A stretch of DNA of 58,109 bases from Mycolicibacterium hodleri (GTDB lineage Bacteria > Actinomycetota > Actinomycetes > Mycobacteriales > Mycobacteriaceae), in assembly GCF_006439015.1 (NCBI RefSeq), contig NZ_RCZG01000022.1, forward strand, positions 1 through 58,109, in the 5' to 3' direction. Both the position numbers and the translations under genes were made by a program. Positions 8,696 through 17,435 of the stretch are shown piece after piece. How positions within the stretch are numbered: the stretch's first letter is position 1; each line of letters begins with the position of its first letter. The notes under the pieces were generated by a model that was not told the DNA's origin, ran no database searches, and saw only the letters and a list, made by a program, of their open reading frames with translations.

Positions 8696-10927
8696 ATGGC
8701 CACCACCCGGACTGCCCTGCGCATCTGCCCATTCTGTGAAGCCACCTGCGGGCTCACCCTCGAGGTGGACGACGACGCCGGCGTGGTGACCGGGGCTCGC
8801 GGGGATCGCGAGGACGTCTTCAGCGCCGGTTTCATCTGCCCCAAGGGTGCGAGCTTCGGTGAGCTGGACTCCGATCCCGACCGTCTGACCGGCCCCCTCG
8901 TCCGCCGAGACGGTGAACTCGTCGATGCCAGCTGGGACGAGGCCTTCGCCGCCGCCGCCGAAGGACTCGGCGCCGTCCTCGCCGACACCGGCGGACAGAC
9001 CGTGGCGGTCTACCTCGGCAATCCGAACGCCCACACCATCGCGGGCAGCCTGTACGCGCCGCTGATCGTTCGTGGGCTCGGCACCCGGCAGGTGTATTCG
9101 GCGAGCACCCTCGACCAGATGCCGAAGCACGTGTCGCTGGGCCTCATGTTCGGCAATCCGATGGCGTTCACCGTCCCCGATCTCGACCACACCGATCACC
9201 TCGTCGTCATCGGGGCGAACCCATTGGTGTCCAACGGCAGTCTGGCCACCGCCGCCGACTTCGGCGGGAAACTGAAGGCCCTTCACAAGCGCGGCGGCCG
9301 GCTCGTCGTAATCGACCCGGCTCGCACCAGGACGGCCGCGATGGCGGACAGACACATCGCGCCGCGGCCCGGCACGGATGCCGCGCTGCTGCTCGCGGTG
9401 GTGCACACCCTGTTCGACGAGAATCTGGTCGACCTTGGAGAGCTCGAGCCGCACGTCGACGGCGTCGACGTCGTACGCACTCTGGCCGACGCGTTCGCCC
9501 CCGAGGACGTGGCCGCCCACTGCGGCGTCCCGGCCGAGGACATCCGCATCATCGCGCGCGAGATCGCCGCTGCCTCGTCGGCGGCGGTATACGGCCGGAT
9601 CGGCACGTCCACGGTGGAGTTCGGCACCGTCGGCAGCTGGCTGGTCGACGTGGTGAACGTCCTCACCGGGAACCTGGACCGTCCTGGCGGGGCCATGTTC
9701 CCCAAGTCGCCCGTCGCGCAAGCGCCGCGCCCGCCCAGAGCGGGGCGGGGCTTTCGCACCGGACGCTGGCACAGCCGCGTCTCCGGCCACCCGGAAGTCC
9801 TCTCCGAACTCCCCACCGCGGCACTGGCGGAGGAGATCGACACCCCGGGCGATGGCAAGGTCGAGGCCGTCATCACCATCGCGGGCAATCCGGTCCTGTC
9901 CGCGCCCGACGGTGAGCGACTGAGCCGCGCGCTCGAAGGTGTTCGCTTCATGCTGAGCGTCGACCCGTATCTGAACGAGACGACGCGCCACGCCGACGTC
10001 ATCCTGCCGCCCCCACCTCCGTCGCGCACCGCGCATTTCGACGTGGCCCTGAGCAACGCGTCGGTCCGCAACAACGCGCGGTATTCGGAACCGGCTCTAC
10101 CGCTGGCGCCCGGCCAGCCGAGCGAGTCCGACATCCTCTCCCGTCTCGCGTTGGTGCTCTTCGGGCTGAGCCCGTTCGACGACACCGCCGTGGTCGACGA
10201 TCAGGTCATCGCCACCACTCTGACCAAGGAGACAGGCGATCCGGACTCCCCGGTCGCGGGGCGCGACGTCGACGAGCTGACCGCGATGTTGCCGCCAGGC
10301 CCCGGCTACGAACGCCGACTCGACATGATGCTGCGACTCGGCCCCTACGGCGACGGCTTCGGCGCAAAAGCCGGCGGCTTGACACTGGATCGCCTCAAGG
10401 CCGCGCCACACGGCATCGACTACGGCGCGCTGCGCCCGCGGTTGGGGGAGGTGTTGCGGACACCGTCGGGAAAGGTGGAACTCGCGCCCGAGCCATTGGT
10501 CGCCGACGTGGCGAGGCTGCGGGACTCCCTGAACCGCGGCGCCGACGACTTCGTCCTGATCGGGCGGCGGCATCTGCGCTCCAACAACAGCTGGATGCAC
10601 AACCTGCCCGCACTGTCGGGTGGCTCGAACCTCTGCACGCTGCAGATGCATCCGGATGATGCGGTGGCGTTGGGCGTCACCGACTCGGCGCTCATCACCG
10701 GACCCGGGGGCAAGCTGGAGGCACCGGTCGAGATCACCGACGGCATCCGGCGCGGCGTCGTCTCCCTACCGCACGGATGGGGCCACGGTCTTGACGGGAC
10801 CAGGATGACCGTCGCGGCCGACCACCCCGGGGTCAACGTCAACCAGCTCAACGACGGGGCGTCGATGGACCGACTGTCGGGAACGTCGGTGCTGAACGGC
10901 ATCCCCGTGCAGATCACACCCGGCTAG
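8696..10927 (+). CDS. Molybdopterin-dependent oxidoreductase (BisC/FdhA-like), orphan
   Basis: 743 residues from ATG 8696 (ATG 8678 would add six residues). No ribosome site precedes the start, so a leaderless transcript is possible. The N-terminus has the [4Fe-4S] ligands Cys11, Cys14, Cys18 and Cys48 (CPFCEATCG ... ICPKG). The rest follows the DMSO reductase superfamily: VVIGANPLVSNGS, RLVVIDPARTRTA and a C-terminal molybdopterin dinucleotide-binding domain with LRSNNSWMHNLP. At the usual metal-ligand position the sequence reads SASTLDQMPK, with no Cys or Sec. No electron-transfer or membrane subunit lies nearby. From memory it resembles M. tuberculosis Rv0197. Substrate unknown. Confidence 0.85.
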   Translation: MATTRTALRICPFCEATCGLTLEVDDDAGVVTGARGDREDVFSAGFICPKGASFGELDSDPDRLTGPLVRRDGELVDASWDEAFAAAAEGLGAVLADTGGQTVAVYLGNPNAHTIAGSLYAPLIVRGLGTRQVYSASTLDQMPKHVSLGLMFGNPMAFTVPDLDHTDHLVVIGANPLVSNGSLATAADFGGKLKALHKRGGRLVVIDPARTRTAAMADRHIAPRPGTDAALLLAVVHTLFDENLVDLGELEPHVDGVDVVRTLADAFAPEDVAAHCGVPAEDIRIIAREIAAASSAAVYGRIGTSTVEFGTVGSWLVDVVNVLTGNLDRPGGAMFPKSPVAQAPRPPRAGRGFRTGRWHSRVSGHPEVLSELPTAALAEEIDTPGDGKVEAVITIAGNPVLSAPDGERLSRALEGVRFMLSVDPYLNETTRHADVILPPPPPSRTAHFDVALSNASVRNNARYSEPALPLAPGQPSESDILSRLALVLFGLSPFDDTAVVDDQVIATTLTKETGDPDSPVAGRDVDELTAMLPPGPGYERRLDMMLRLGPYGDGFGAKAGGLTLDRLKAAPHGIDYGALRPRLGEVLRTPSGKVELAPEPLVADVARLRDSLNRGADDFVLIGRRHLRSNNSWMHNLPALSGGSNLCTLQMHPDDAVALGVTDSALITGPGGKLEAPVEITDGIRRGVVSLPHGWGHGLDGTRMTVAADHPGVNVNQLNDGASMDRLSGTSVLNGIPVQITPG

Positions 10928-11044
10928 CAACGCCGGGTTGGCCACGTCCACGTTGACGGCTCCGCCTCGATGGTGCAGGCTCGGAAGTTACCGGCGAGTA
11001 GCGCAAAGGCGCTCTGAGATCGACCCGAACTGGAGAGATCGACG

Positions 11045-11962
11045 ATGAATGACATGAAGTTCCTCGAGTTGCACGGAGAACGGGTCGCCTACCGGGACGA
11101 GGGCAGCGGCGAGGTTCTCCTGCTGATCCACGGCATGGCAGGCAGCTCGGACGCGTGGCGGGAGCTGATCCCTCGCCTCGCCAAGAACTACCGGGTCGTG
11201 GCACCCGATCTGCTCGGCCACGGTCAGTCGGTGAAGCCCCGTGGCGACTACTCGCTCGGTGCGTTCGCGGTGTCGCTGCGCGACCTTCTCGACGAACTCG
11301 GCATCGCCCAGGCGACGATCGTGGGCCATTCCCTCGGTGGCGGCGTGGCCATGCAGTTTCTCTATCAGCACCCGGACTACTGCGAACGCCTCATTCTGAT
11401 CAGCAGCGGTGGCCTCGGCTCCGACGTCGGCTGGATCCTACGGCTACTGTCCGCGCCAGGCGCCGAGTTCGTCTTGCCGATCATCGCACCCTCACCGGTC
11501 CTTAAGGCGGGCAACAAGATCGGCTCCTGGTTCACCTCCTCGGGGATGCGCAACCCGCGCGCAACCGAGATCTGGCGCGCCTACTCGTCCTTCTCCGACC
11601 GGCCCACCCGCGACGCCTTCCTGCGCACGCTGCGCTCCGTCGTCGACTACCGCGGCCAGGCCGTCAGCGCCCTGAATCGTCTGCACGTCCGCGCCGAGCT
11701 ACCGACCTTGGCGATCTGGGGTGAGGACGACGAGATCATCCCCGTGGAGCATGGGCACGCGGCCATGGCCGCCCGTCCCGGCGGCCGTCTGGAGGTGCTG
11801 CCCGGTGTCGGACACTTCGCGCACGTCGAGGCGCCCAACGAGGTCTCGGAGATCATCGACGACTTCATGAGGACGACCAAGCACGACACCGGCGTCGACA
11901 TCGTCCTCGACAGCGCGCCAGATGGTGCGATTTCGCCGTCGAGCATGCCGTCCGACCTCTAA
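11045..11962 (+). CDS. Alpha/beta-fold hydrolase
   Basis: 305 residues; ATG 11045 with GGAGAG about 8 nt upstream. Catalytic triad visible: Ser96 in the nucleophile elbow GHSLGG, acid in GEDDEIIP (Asp228 or Asp229), His257 in GVGHFAHVE; oxyanion loop LIHGMAG. The 35-residue tail after the hydrolase core is polar and looks disordered. No signal peptide. It lies upstream of the reductase/desaturase pair on the same strand, 116 bp away, so it may be a separate transcript. Substrate cannot be assigned; esterase, C-C hydrolase and lipase-like roles all occur in this family. Confidence 0.85.
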   Translation: MNDMKFLELHGERVAYRDEGSGEVLLLIHGMAGSSDAWRELIPRLAKNYRVVAPDLLGHGQSVKPRGDYSLGAFAVSLRDLLDELGIAQATIVGHSLGGGVAMQFLYQHPDYCERLILISSGGLGSDVGWILRLLSAPGAEFVLPIIAPSPVLKAGNKIGSWFTSSGMRNPRATEIWRAYSSFSDRPTRDAFLRTLRSVVDYRGQAVSALNRLHVRAELPTLAIWGEDDEIIPVEHGHAAMAARPGGRLEVLPGVGHFAHVEAPNEVSEIIDDFMRTTKHDTGVDIVLDSAPDGAISPSSMPSDL

Positions 11963-12024
11963 AAAACATTCGCCCGATACGTTTTGGCGGCTGGCGTGTG
12001 AACTGCGACACCGATGGGTACTTT

Positions 12025-12042
12025 GGTGTACATGTGTACACC
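12025..12042. promoter_or_regulatory. Palindromic operator candidate upstream of reductase/desaturase operon
   Basis: ggtgtacatgtgtacacc is a perfect 8+2+8 palindrome ending 36 bp before the reductase start. Its size and symmetry fit a TetR-family or similar dimeric repressor. No regulator gene lies next to it, so the cognate protein would be encoded elsewhere. The fatty-acid desaturase operon downstream makes a lipid-responsive regulator plausible; that is inference. Confidence 0.6.
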
Positions 12043-12078
12043 GAACATCGCACAAACCAGGATCGAGAGCTGATTTAA

Positions 12079-13212
12079 ATGGCTCCGACACTGCGAAGCC
12101 TCGTCCGCTGGAGTGAGAAGCCCGCCAGGAACGTCGAGGCTGGGTCCAACAAGCGGATCAACATGTTGCGCGGATTGGCCGCGCGAGCGACCACGCCGCT
12201 GTTGCCCGATGACTACCTCAACCTGCTCAACCCGCTGTGGTCGGCACGCGAGCTTCGTGGCGAGGTCGTCGAGGTGCGCAAGGAGACCGAAGACACCGCA
12301 ACCGTGGTGATCAGGCCGGGCTGGGGCTTCTCCGGCGACTATCAGCCGGGTCAGTACGTCGGTATCGGTTTGAGCATCGACGGTAAGTGGCACTGGCGCT
12401 CCTACTCGCTCACGTCGATTCCGGTGCGTGACGAGAAGCTGATCTCGATCACCGTCAAGGCGACGCCCGAGGGCTTCCTGTCGACTCACCTGGTAAACGG
12501 CGTCAAGGGAGGAACGATCGTTCGTCTGGCGTCACCGAAGGGTGACTTCAGGTTGCCCGACCCTCCGCCCGCGAAGCTGCTGCTCATCACGGCGGGCAGT
12601 GGGGTGACACCGGTGATGGCGATGTTGCGGTCCATCCAGGCGCGAGGCCACGACTGCGACATCGTTCATCTGCACTCGGCGCCGTCGGCTGCGAACGTCA
12701 TCTTCCACGACGAACTTCGCCAGCTCGAGAACGACCGAGACGGTTTCCGGCTGCATCTGCAGTTCACCGATGACATGGGCCACCTGGACCTTGCTGCCCT
12801 TGGTGATGTAGTCGAGGACTGGAAGGAACGGTCGACCTGGGCATGTGGCCCGCCCGCAATGCTCGACACGCTCGAGAAGGTGTGGGCCGACGCCGGGGTG
12901 CCCGAGAGCCAGCTTCACATGGAGCGGTTCGTCATCGCGAGGACCGACAAGGGCGGTGAGGGCGGCACGGTGACGTTCGCCATCTCCGACAAGAAGGTCG
13001 AGGTGGACGGCGCCACCTCACTGCTGGAGGCCGGCGAAAAGGTCGGCATTCAGATGCCGTTCGGGTGCCGAATGGGCATCTGCCAGACCTGCGTGCTGCC
13101 GCTCGAGTCGGGCCACGTGCGCGACGTCCGGTCGGGTAACGAGCACGGCGAAGGCGACCGAATCCAGACGTGCATATCGGCCGCGTCCGGCGACTGCACC
13201 CTCAACATCTAA
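12079..13212 (+). CDS. Flavin/2Fe-2S ferredoxin reductase partner of the desaturase (copy 1)
   Basis: 377 residues. Oxidoreductase of the FNR-like type: FAD domain with GQYVGIGLSIDGKWHWRSYSLTS (RxYS flavin motif), NAD(P)H domain with LLITAGSGVTPVMAMLRSI and STWACGPPAMLD, and a C-terminal plant-type [2Fe-2S] domain with Cys330, Cys335, Cys338 and Cys365 (CRMGICQTC ... QTC). It should pass electrons from NAD(P)H to the desaturase encoded 11 bp downstream. In M. tuberculosis the equivalent pair is Rv3230c/DesA3, recalled from memory. A second, diverged pair is at 28867-31149. A palindrome sits in the upstream region. Confidence 0.92.
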   Translation: MAPTLRSLVRWSEKPARNVEAGSNKRINMLRGLAARATTPLLPDDYLNLLNPLWSARELRGEVVEVRKETEDTATVVIRPGWGFSGDYQPGQYVGIGLSIDGKWHWRSYSLTSIPVRDEKLISITVKATPEGFLSTHLVNGVKGGTIVRLASPKGDFRLPDPPPAKLLLITAGSGVTPVMAMLRSIQARGHDCDIVHLHSAPSAANVIFHDELRQLENDRDGFRLHLQFTDDMGHLDLAALGDVVEDWKERSTWACGPPAMLDTLEKVWADAGVPESQLHMERFVIARTDKGGEGGTVTFAISDKKVEVDGATSLLEAGEKVGIQMPFGCRMGICQTCVLPLESGHVRDVRSGNEHGEGDRIQTCISAASGDCTLNI

Positions 13213-13223
13213 GGAGATACGAC

Positions 13224-14453
13224 ATGGCCATCAGTGACATCAAGGAATACGCACACCTCACCCCCGAGGACGTCGAGGAGCTGGGGCGCGAGTTGGACGC
13301 CATCAGGGCCGACATCGAGGAGTCGCGCGGAGCGCGCGACGCCCAGTACATCCGCAAGACCATCCAACTGCAGCGCGGCCTGGCCGCATTCGGGAGGATC
13401 GCGCTCTTCGCGAGCCGAGACAAACTTGCTTGGACCGCAGGTACCGCTGCGCTCGCCACCGCCAAGATCATCGAGAACATGGAGCTCGGACACAACATCA
13501 CCCACGGTCAGTGGGATTGGATGAACGACCCGGAGATCCATTCCACCGAGTGGGAGTGGGACACCACGTCCCCGACGGTGCACTGGAAGAAGTCGCACAA
13601 CTTCATCCATCACAAGTACACCAACATCGTCGGTCTCGACGACGACATCGGCTACGGCATCATGCGGCTCACCCGCGATCAGCGTTGGGAGAAGTGGATG
13701 ATCGGCAATCCCATCTACAACTTCCTGTTGGGCACGCTCTTCGAGTGGGGCGTAGCCCTGCACGGAGTGGAGACCACCAAGTGGCGCAAGGGTGAGAAGT
13801 CGATGGGCGAGGTGCGCAAGGACCTCAAGATCATCGGCAAGAAGGTGGGCAAGCAGGTCGGCAAGGACTACGTCGTATTTCCGGCGCTGACGGGACCGGC
13901 GTGGAAGCACACCTTGAGCGCCAACGTGGTCGCCAACCTGATCCGCAATTACTGGTCCTACATGGTGATCTTCTGCGGCCACTTCCCCGATGGCGCGGAG
14001 AAGTTCACCGAGGAGGAGTACGAGACCGAGACGCAGGCCGAGTGGTACCTGCGCCAGATGCTCGGCTCGGCGAACTTCCACGCCGGACCGGTGATGGCCT
14101 TCATGAGCGGCAACCTCTGCTATCAGATCGAGCACCACATGTTCCCGGACCTGCCGAGCAACCGCTACGCCGAGATCAGCGTGCGGGTTCGGGCGCTGTG
14201 CGACAAGTACGACCTGCCGTACACCACGGGGCCGATACTGCGGCAGTACTGGCAGTCGTTCGCGACGATCGCGAAGCTCGCGCTGCCGGACCGGTTCCTC
14301 AAGGGCACCACCGACGACGCGCCGGAGACCAACTCCGAGTTGAAGTTCCGCATCCGCGACGGCGTGCGCGAGAGCTTCGGGATGGATCCCAAGACGGGCA
14401 AGCGGCGCGGTCTGCGCACGGCGATCAAGGAGCTGCAAGGCGTCGCGGCTTAG
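13224..14453 (+). CDS. DesA3-type membrane fatty acid desaturase (copy 1)
   Basis: 409 residues; ATG 13224 preceded by a strong AAGGAG site 6 nt away. Three histidine boxes that bind the di-iron centre: His90-x3-His94 (GHNITHGQ), His125-x3-His129-His130 (HNFIHHKYT) and QIEHH (His304, His305). Hydrophobic stretches between the boxes fit a membrane acyl-CoA desaturase. Expected to introduce a cis double bond (delta-9 in the M. tuberculosis homologue) into stearoyl-CoA, affecting phospholipid fluidity. Cotranscribed with its reductase and followed by a strong hairpin. Compared with copy 2 (28867-30042), box spacing is kept but the rest is well diverged. Confidence 0.92.
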   Translation: MAISDIKEYAHLTPEDVEELGRELDAIRADIEESRGARDAQYIRKTIQLQRGLAAFGRIALFASRDKLAWTAGTAALATAKIIENMELGHNITHGQWDWMNDPEIHSTEWEWDTTSPTVHWKKSHNFIHHKYTNIVGLDDDIGYGIMRLTRDQRWEKWMIGNPIYNFLLGTLFEWGVALHGVETTKWRKGEKSMGEVRKDLKIIGKKVGKQVGKDYVVFPALTGPAWKHTLSANVVANLIRNYWSYMVIFCGHFPDGAEKFTEEEYETETQAEWYLRQMLGSANFHAGPVMAFMSGNLCYQIEHHMFPDLPSNRYAEISVRVRALCDKYDLPYTTGPILRQYWQSFATIAKLALPDRFLKGTTDDAPETNSELKFRIRDGVRESFGMDPKTGKRRGLRTAIKELQGVAA

Positions 14454-14473
14454 TCTCAGGCGGCACTGGACGT

Positions 14474-14519
14474 ACGAAGAGGATCGGCCCCGGTCGACAT
14501 CGGGGTCGATCCTCTTCGT
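14474..14519. terminator. Strong bidirectional intrinsic-type hairpin
   Basis: Arms at 14474-14492 and 14501-14519 pair over 19 positions with one G-T wobble and an 8-nt loop. It lies between convergent genes: 21 bp after the desaturase stop and 10 bp after the stop of the GlsB-like gene, so it can serve both. There is only a short T run on the plus side, as is usual in mycobacteria. Confidence 0.85.
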
Positions 14520-14528
14520 TCGGACGGA

Positions 14529-14810
14529 CTACCTGGTGCGGGTGGTGCTGCGCCCGCCGACGCGGCTCCAGATCAGGATCACGACGACGGCGCCGATGAT
14601 GGATCCGATGATTCCGGAGGGCTGTAGGAACCCGTTGGCGGCGTCCTTGTGGAAGATCAAGTACCCGAGGAAGCCACCGACGAAGGAACCGACGACGCCG
14701 AGCACGATGGTCATCAGGATGGACATGTGCTGCTTGCCGGGGATGAGCAGGCGTGCGACGGCGCCGGCGATGAGACCGACGATGACGATGCTGACGATGA
14801 GTCCGAGCAT
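14529..14810 (-). CDS. GlsB/YeaQ/YmgE family small membrane protein
   Basis: 93 residues with three hydrophobic segments: about 2-22 (LGLIVSIVIVGLIAGAVARLL), 31-53 and 68-81. The motif AGAVARLLIPGK and GxxGSxxGG pattern are those of the transglycosylase-associated/GlsB stress family, small inner-membrane proteins often induced by stress; biochemical role unknown. ATG at 14808-14810 follows a GAAAGG ribosome site. Shares a hairpin terminator with the desaturase. A GC-rich palindrome resembling copper-sensor operators lies about 105 bp upstream. Confidence 0.85.
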   Translation of the reverse strand: MLGLIVSIVIVGLIAGAVARLLIPGKQHMSILMTIVLGVVGSFVGGFLGYLIFHKDAANGFLQPSGIIGSIIGAVVVILIWSRVGGRSTTRTR

Positions 14811-14913
14811 GTTGTGTGCCTTTCGGTTTCGCGCCCCGTGGAGCGCTCGATACCGGGAGGTCGAGCGGTTGCTCGACGCTGACACCAGTTCACACTCCCT
14901 GAGGGGGTACCGG

Positions 14914-14932
14914 TACACCCCTAGGGGGGTAA
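14914..14932. promoter_or_regulatory. CsoR/RicR-like palindrome candidate
   Basis: tacacccctaggggggtaa contains the perfect palindrome cccctagggg with TA-flanks, the shape of operators bound by copper-sensing CsoR-type repressors in actinobacteria. A second perfect palindrome, gtaccggtac (14907-14916), adjoins it. The site overlaps the end of the EamA gene and lies upstream of the GlsB-like gene on the minus strand. Assigned only by resemblance. Confidence 0.3.
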
Positions 14933-15808
14933 TTGTCGACGTGGGCGGCGGGAAGAGCGCATTGCGCCCACGCAGGCCAACGTGACCAGCACGATGGCAA
15001 CGCAATCGATCAGCCTTAGCGACTGATCGAGCACCGCCCACCCGGCGAGCACGGCGACGACCGGGGACAGGCACGTCAGCACCGCGAAGGTTCCCGGCTG
15101 CAGAGTGCGCAGCGACCACAGTTCCAGCGAGTACGGCAGGACCGAACTCATCAGGCCCACGGCGATCGCCAGCGCGATGATGTGCCAGTGCAGGGTCGCT
15201 TCGGCGTCGACGGTGACGACGGCCAAGGGCGCCACCAGGAGTGCGCCGATAGCGGTGGCGATCGCCAACGCGTCGAGCCTCGGAAAGATCTGCACGGCTT
15301 GAGAAGTCGCGGCGATGTAGGCCGCCCAGCTCACAGCCGCCGCAGCGGCGAATGCCACGCCGATCAGATCAAGGTGGCCCGTCTGCTTCGGCGTCACGCC
15401 TAGCGCCGCGATACCGGCGAACGCGAGAAGCGCCCACACCCATGCAATTCCGCGTCGGCTCAGTGCGACGGACAGCACCAGCGGACCGAGGACCTCGATA
15501 GTCACCGCAATTCCCAGCGGGATGCGTGAGATCGCCCCGTAGAAGCACAGATTCATGGCGGCGAGCGAGATCGCCAAGGCCGCTGCGGCACCCCAGGCGC
15601 GACGCGTCAGATGACGGACTCGCGGGCGCACGGCGATGCAGAGCACCGCACCCGCGACGGCGAATCGGGCGAAGGTCGCCCCACCTACCCCCAGTGCACC
15701 AAACAGACCGACGGCGAAGGCGGCCCCGACTTCCTGCGACGTGGCGGCGGCCACGACCAGCAGTGCCGGGCCTGCGGCCGTGCCGTCGCGGCGCCGTGGA
15801 GCCGTCAC
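14921..15808 (-). CDS. EamA/RhtA-type DMT-superfamily exporter
   Basis: 295 residues with about ten hydrophobic segments in two EamA repeats, the arrangement of drug/metabolite transporters. Features include GGATFARFAVAG in the first repeat, PLGIAVTIEVLGPL at the end of the first EamA unit and VLPYSLELWSLRTLQPGTFAVL in the second, which recalls RhtA-type amino acid exporters. Inner-membrane permease, substrate unknown. Start ATG at 15806-15808 overlaps the stop of the LLM oxidoreductase gene by 4 bp, so the two are translated together. Confidence 0.85.
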   Translation of the reverse strand: MTAPRRRDGTAAGPALLVVAAATSQEVGAAFAVGLFGALGVGGATFARFAVAGAVLCIAVRPRVRHLTRRAWGAAAALAISLAAMNLCFYGAISRIPLGIAVTIEVLGPLVLSVALSRRGIAWVWALLAFAGIAALGVTPKQTGHLDLIGVAFAAAAAVSWAAYIAATSQAVQIFPRLDALAIATAIGALLVAPLAVVTVDAEATLHWHIIALAIAVGLMSSVLPYSLELWSLRTLQPGTFAVLTCLSPVVAVLAGWAVLDQSLRLIDCVAIVLVTLACVGAMRSSRRPRRQLPP

Positions 15809-16875
15809 TGGTCCGCGACGATGGCGATGAGCCGTTCCAGTGCCGTGAGCTGAGCGTCGTAGTCCCCGTCGAGTTTGGCCAGCAGAGTGGTGATTCCGAC
15901 GTCGCGGTACCGACCGATCCGGTCGGCGATCGCGTCGTCGGTGCCGACCAGGTTGGTGAGTCGACCGAGGTCCAGCGGCACCGCCCGGCGAGCTTCCTCA
16001 CGCCTTCCGGCCCGCCAGAGTTCGGTGACCGTCCGCACCTCGTCGCCGTAACCGAGTCGACTGAAGGCGTCGCTGTAGAAGTTCCGGCCGGAATATCTCC
16101 CCGGGTCGCTCCGCTCCTGCCCTCCGGAACGCACGCCCATCGCGCCGATCGTGAACGCGTACCCCTCGGCGTGCCTGCGGGCAGCGGCGTCGCCCTCTTC
16201 TCGGCTGTCGGCGAACTCGACCGCGACGGGTGCGACGAGGTCGAGGTCGGCCAGTGTGCGCCCGGCGAGTTCGGCACCCTCGCGCAACGGGCCCAGAAAG
16301 ACCTCGGAGGCCTCCGGGATGAACGCGTTGCCGAGCCAGCCGTCCGCGACTTCACCGGTGAGACGTAGATTCTGCGGACCCATCGCCGCGTTGTAGACCG
16401 GCACGTGGGCGGGGCGCACCAGTGGCCGCAGGACGCTGCCGTCGCCGTCCGGAAGCGGAAGTGGGTAGATCTCGCCCGAATGCTCGAGGCGCTCCCCGCG
16501 GCTGATGATTCGGATGATCTCGACGGTCTCGCGCGTGGTCTGCACTGGCCGTCGGAATCTGACGCCGTGCCAACCTTCCATCACGCCGGGCCCGGAGGTG
16601 CCGAGGCCCAACGTGAACCGTCCCCCGGACAACTCCTGCAGGCTCAAGGCCGACGTCGCCAGGAGTGCCGGACTTCGGGAACCCAATTGCACGACAAAGG
16701 TTCCCAGCCCGATGTCGGTGGTCTTGGCGGCCAGGAATGCCAGGCCGGTGAGCGCGTCGTATCCCCACACCTCGGGGACCCACAGCGAAGCCACACCGAG
16801 GCGTTCCGCGGCGACGGCGAACTCCGCCGCGCCGGGTGCGCGAGGTTCGATGAGGGCTCCGACCTTCACTGTCAC
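15805..16875 (-). CDS. LLM-class flavin-dependent oxidoreductase (probably F420-dependent)
   Basis: 356 residues, full-length luciferase-like monooxygenase TIM barrel. Motifs: ASLWVPEVWGYDAL near the N-terminus, SGGRFTLGLGTSGPGVMEGWHG with the glycine-rich phosphate loop, and PVYNAAMGPQNLRLTGEVADGW. The LGLGTSGP signature and the lack of a flavin-reductase partner fit the mycobacterial F420H2-dependent subgroup. Substrate unknown. The gene is divergent from the SRPBCC gene across 53 bp and is the first of a two-gene unit with the EamA exporter. Confidence 0.85.
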   Translation of the reverse strand: MTVKVGALIEPRAPGAAEFAVAAERLGVASLWVPEVWGYDALTGLAFLAAKTTDIGLGTFVVQLGSRSPALLATSALSLQELSGGRFTLGLGTSGPGVMEGWHGVRFRRPVQTTRETVEIIRIISRGERLEHSGEIYPLPLPDGDGSVLRPLVRPAHVPVYNAAMGPQNLRLTGEVADGWLGNAFIPEASEVFLGPLREGAELAGRTLADLDLVAPVAVEFADSREEGDAAARRHAEGYAFTIGAMGVRSGGQERSDPGRYSGRNFYSDAFSRLGYGDEVRTVTELWRAGRREEARRAVPLDLGRLTNLVGTDDAIADRIGRYRDVGITTLLAKLDGDYDAQLTALERLIAIVADQ

Positions 16876-16928
16876 TCCTCGGATCGATTCTGGGGATGCG
16901 TTCCTTGCACTATGGCAGGCTGCGGTGC

Positions 16929-17435
16929 ATGCGCTACCGCGATCAGCCCACGGTGGAGGTGACGCAGCGAGTCACGTGTGACGTCCCCGCCGCATGGAAG
17001 CTGGTCACCGACATCGAGCTACCAGCGCGTTGCTCGTCGGAGTTGCAGAGGGTGGAGTGGCTCGGGGACGCCGACGGTGTCGCGGTGGGTGCACGGTTTC
17101 GTGGGTTCAACGAACGCGCGGCGATGGGCTCGTGGCAGACCGAGTGCGAGATCGTCGAAGTCGACGAGGGCCGCCGCTGGGTATGGAACGTCATCGGTCG
17201 GGACGGTCCCGTCGCGACGTGGGCGTTCGAGGTCGAACCGACCGGTGATGGCGTGCTCATTCGACAGTGGGCTCGGATGGGGCCGGGACCGTCGGGGCTG
17301 ACACCAGCGATCGCCGCGCGACCCGAACTCGAGGGCAGAATCGTGGCCAAGCGACTCCTCGAGTGGCAGCGGAACATGCAGGCCAACTTGGACTGCATCA
17401 GGGATCAGCTCGAGAATTCCGCCGAATTGCACTAG
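16929..17435 (+). CDS. SRPBCC (polyketide cyclase/START-like) family protein
   Basis: 168 residues from ATG 16929. Pattern of a Polyketide_cyc2/SRPBCC domain: VEVTQRVTCDVPAAWKLVTD at the first strand and helix, GARFRGFNERAAMGSWQTEC, RRWVWNVIG and a long C-terminal helix with LLEWQRNMQANLDCIRD. The fold forms a hydrophobic ligand pocket; many mycobacterial members have no known function. Divergent from the LLM oxidoreductase gene. Its stop shares a CTAG palindrome with the stop of the convergent SDR gene (4-bp overlap). Confidence 0.8.
   Translation: MRYRDQPTVEVTQRVTCDVPAAWKLVTDIELPARCSSELQRVEWLGDADGVAVGARFRGFNERAAMGSWQTECEIVEVDEGRRWVWNVIGRDGPVATWAFEVEPTGDGVLIRQWARMGPGPSGLTPAIAARPELEGRIVAKRLLEWQRNMQANLDCIRDQLENSAELH

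Noticed and set aside
10988..11001. Near-palindrome ttaccggcgagtag upstream of the alpha/beta hydrolase
   Set aside because: Only the four outer bases of each half are nearly symmetric; too weak to list as an operator.
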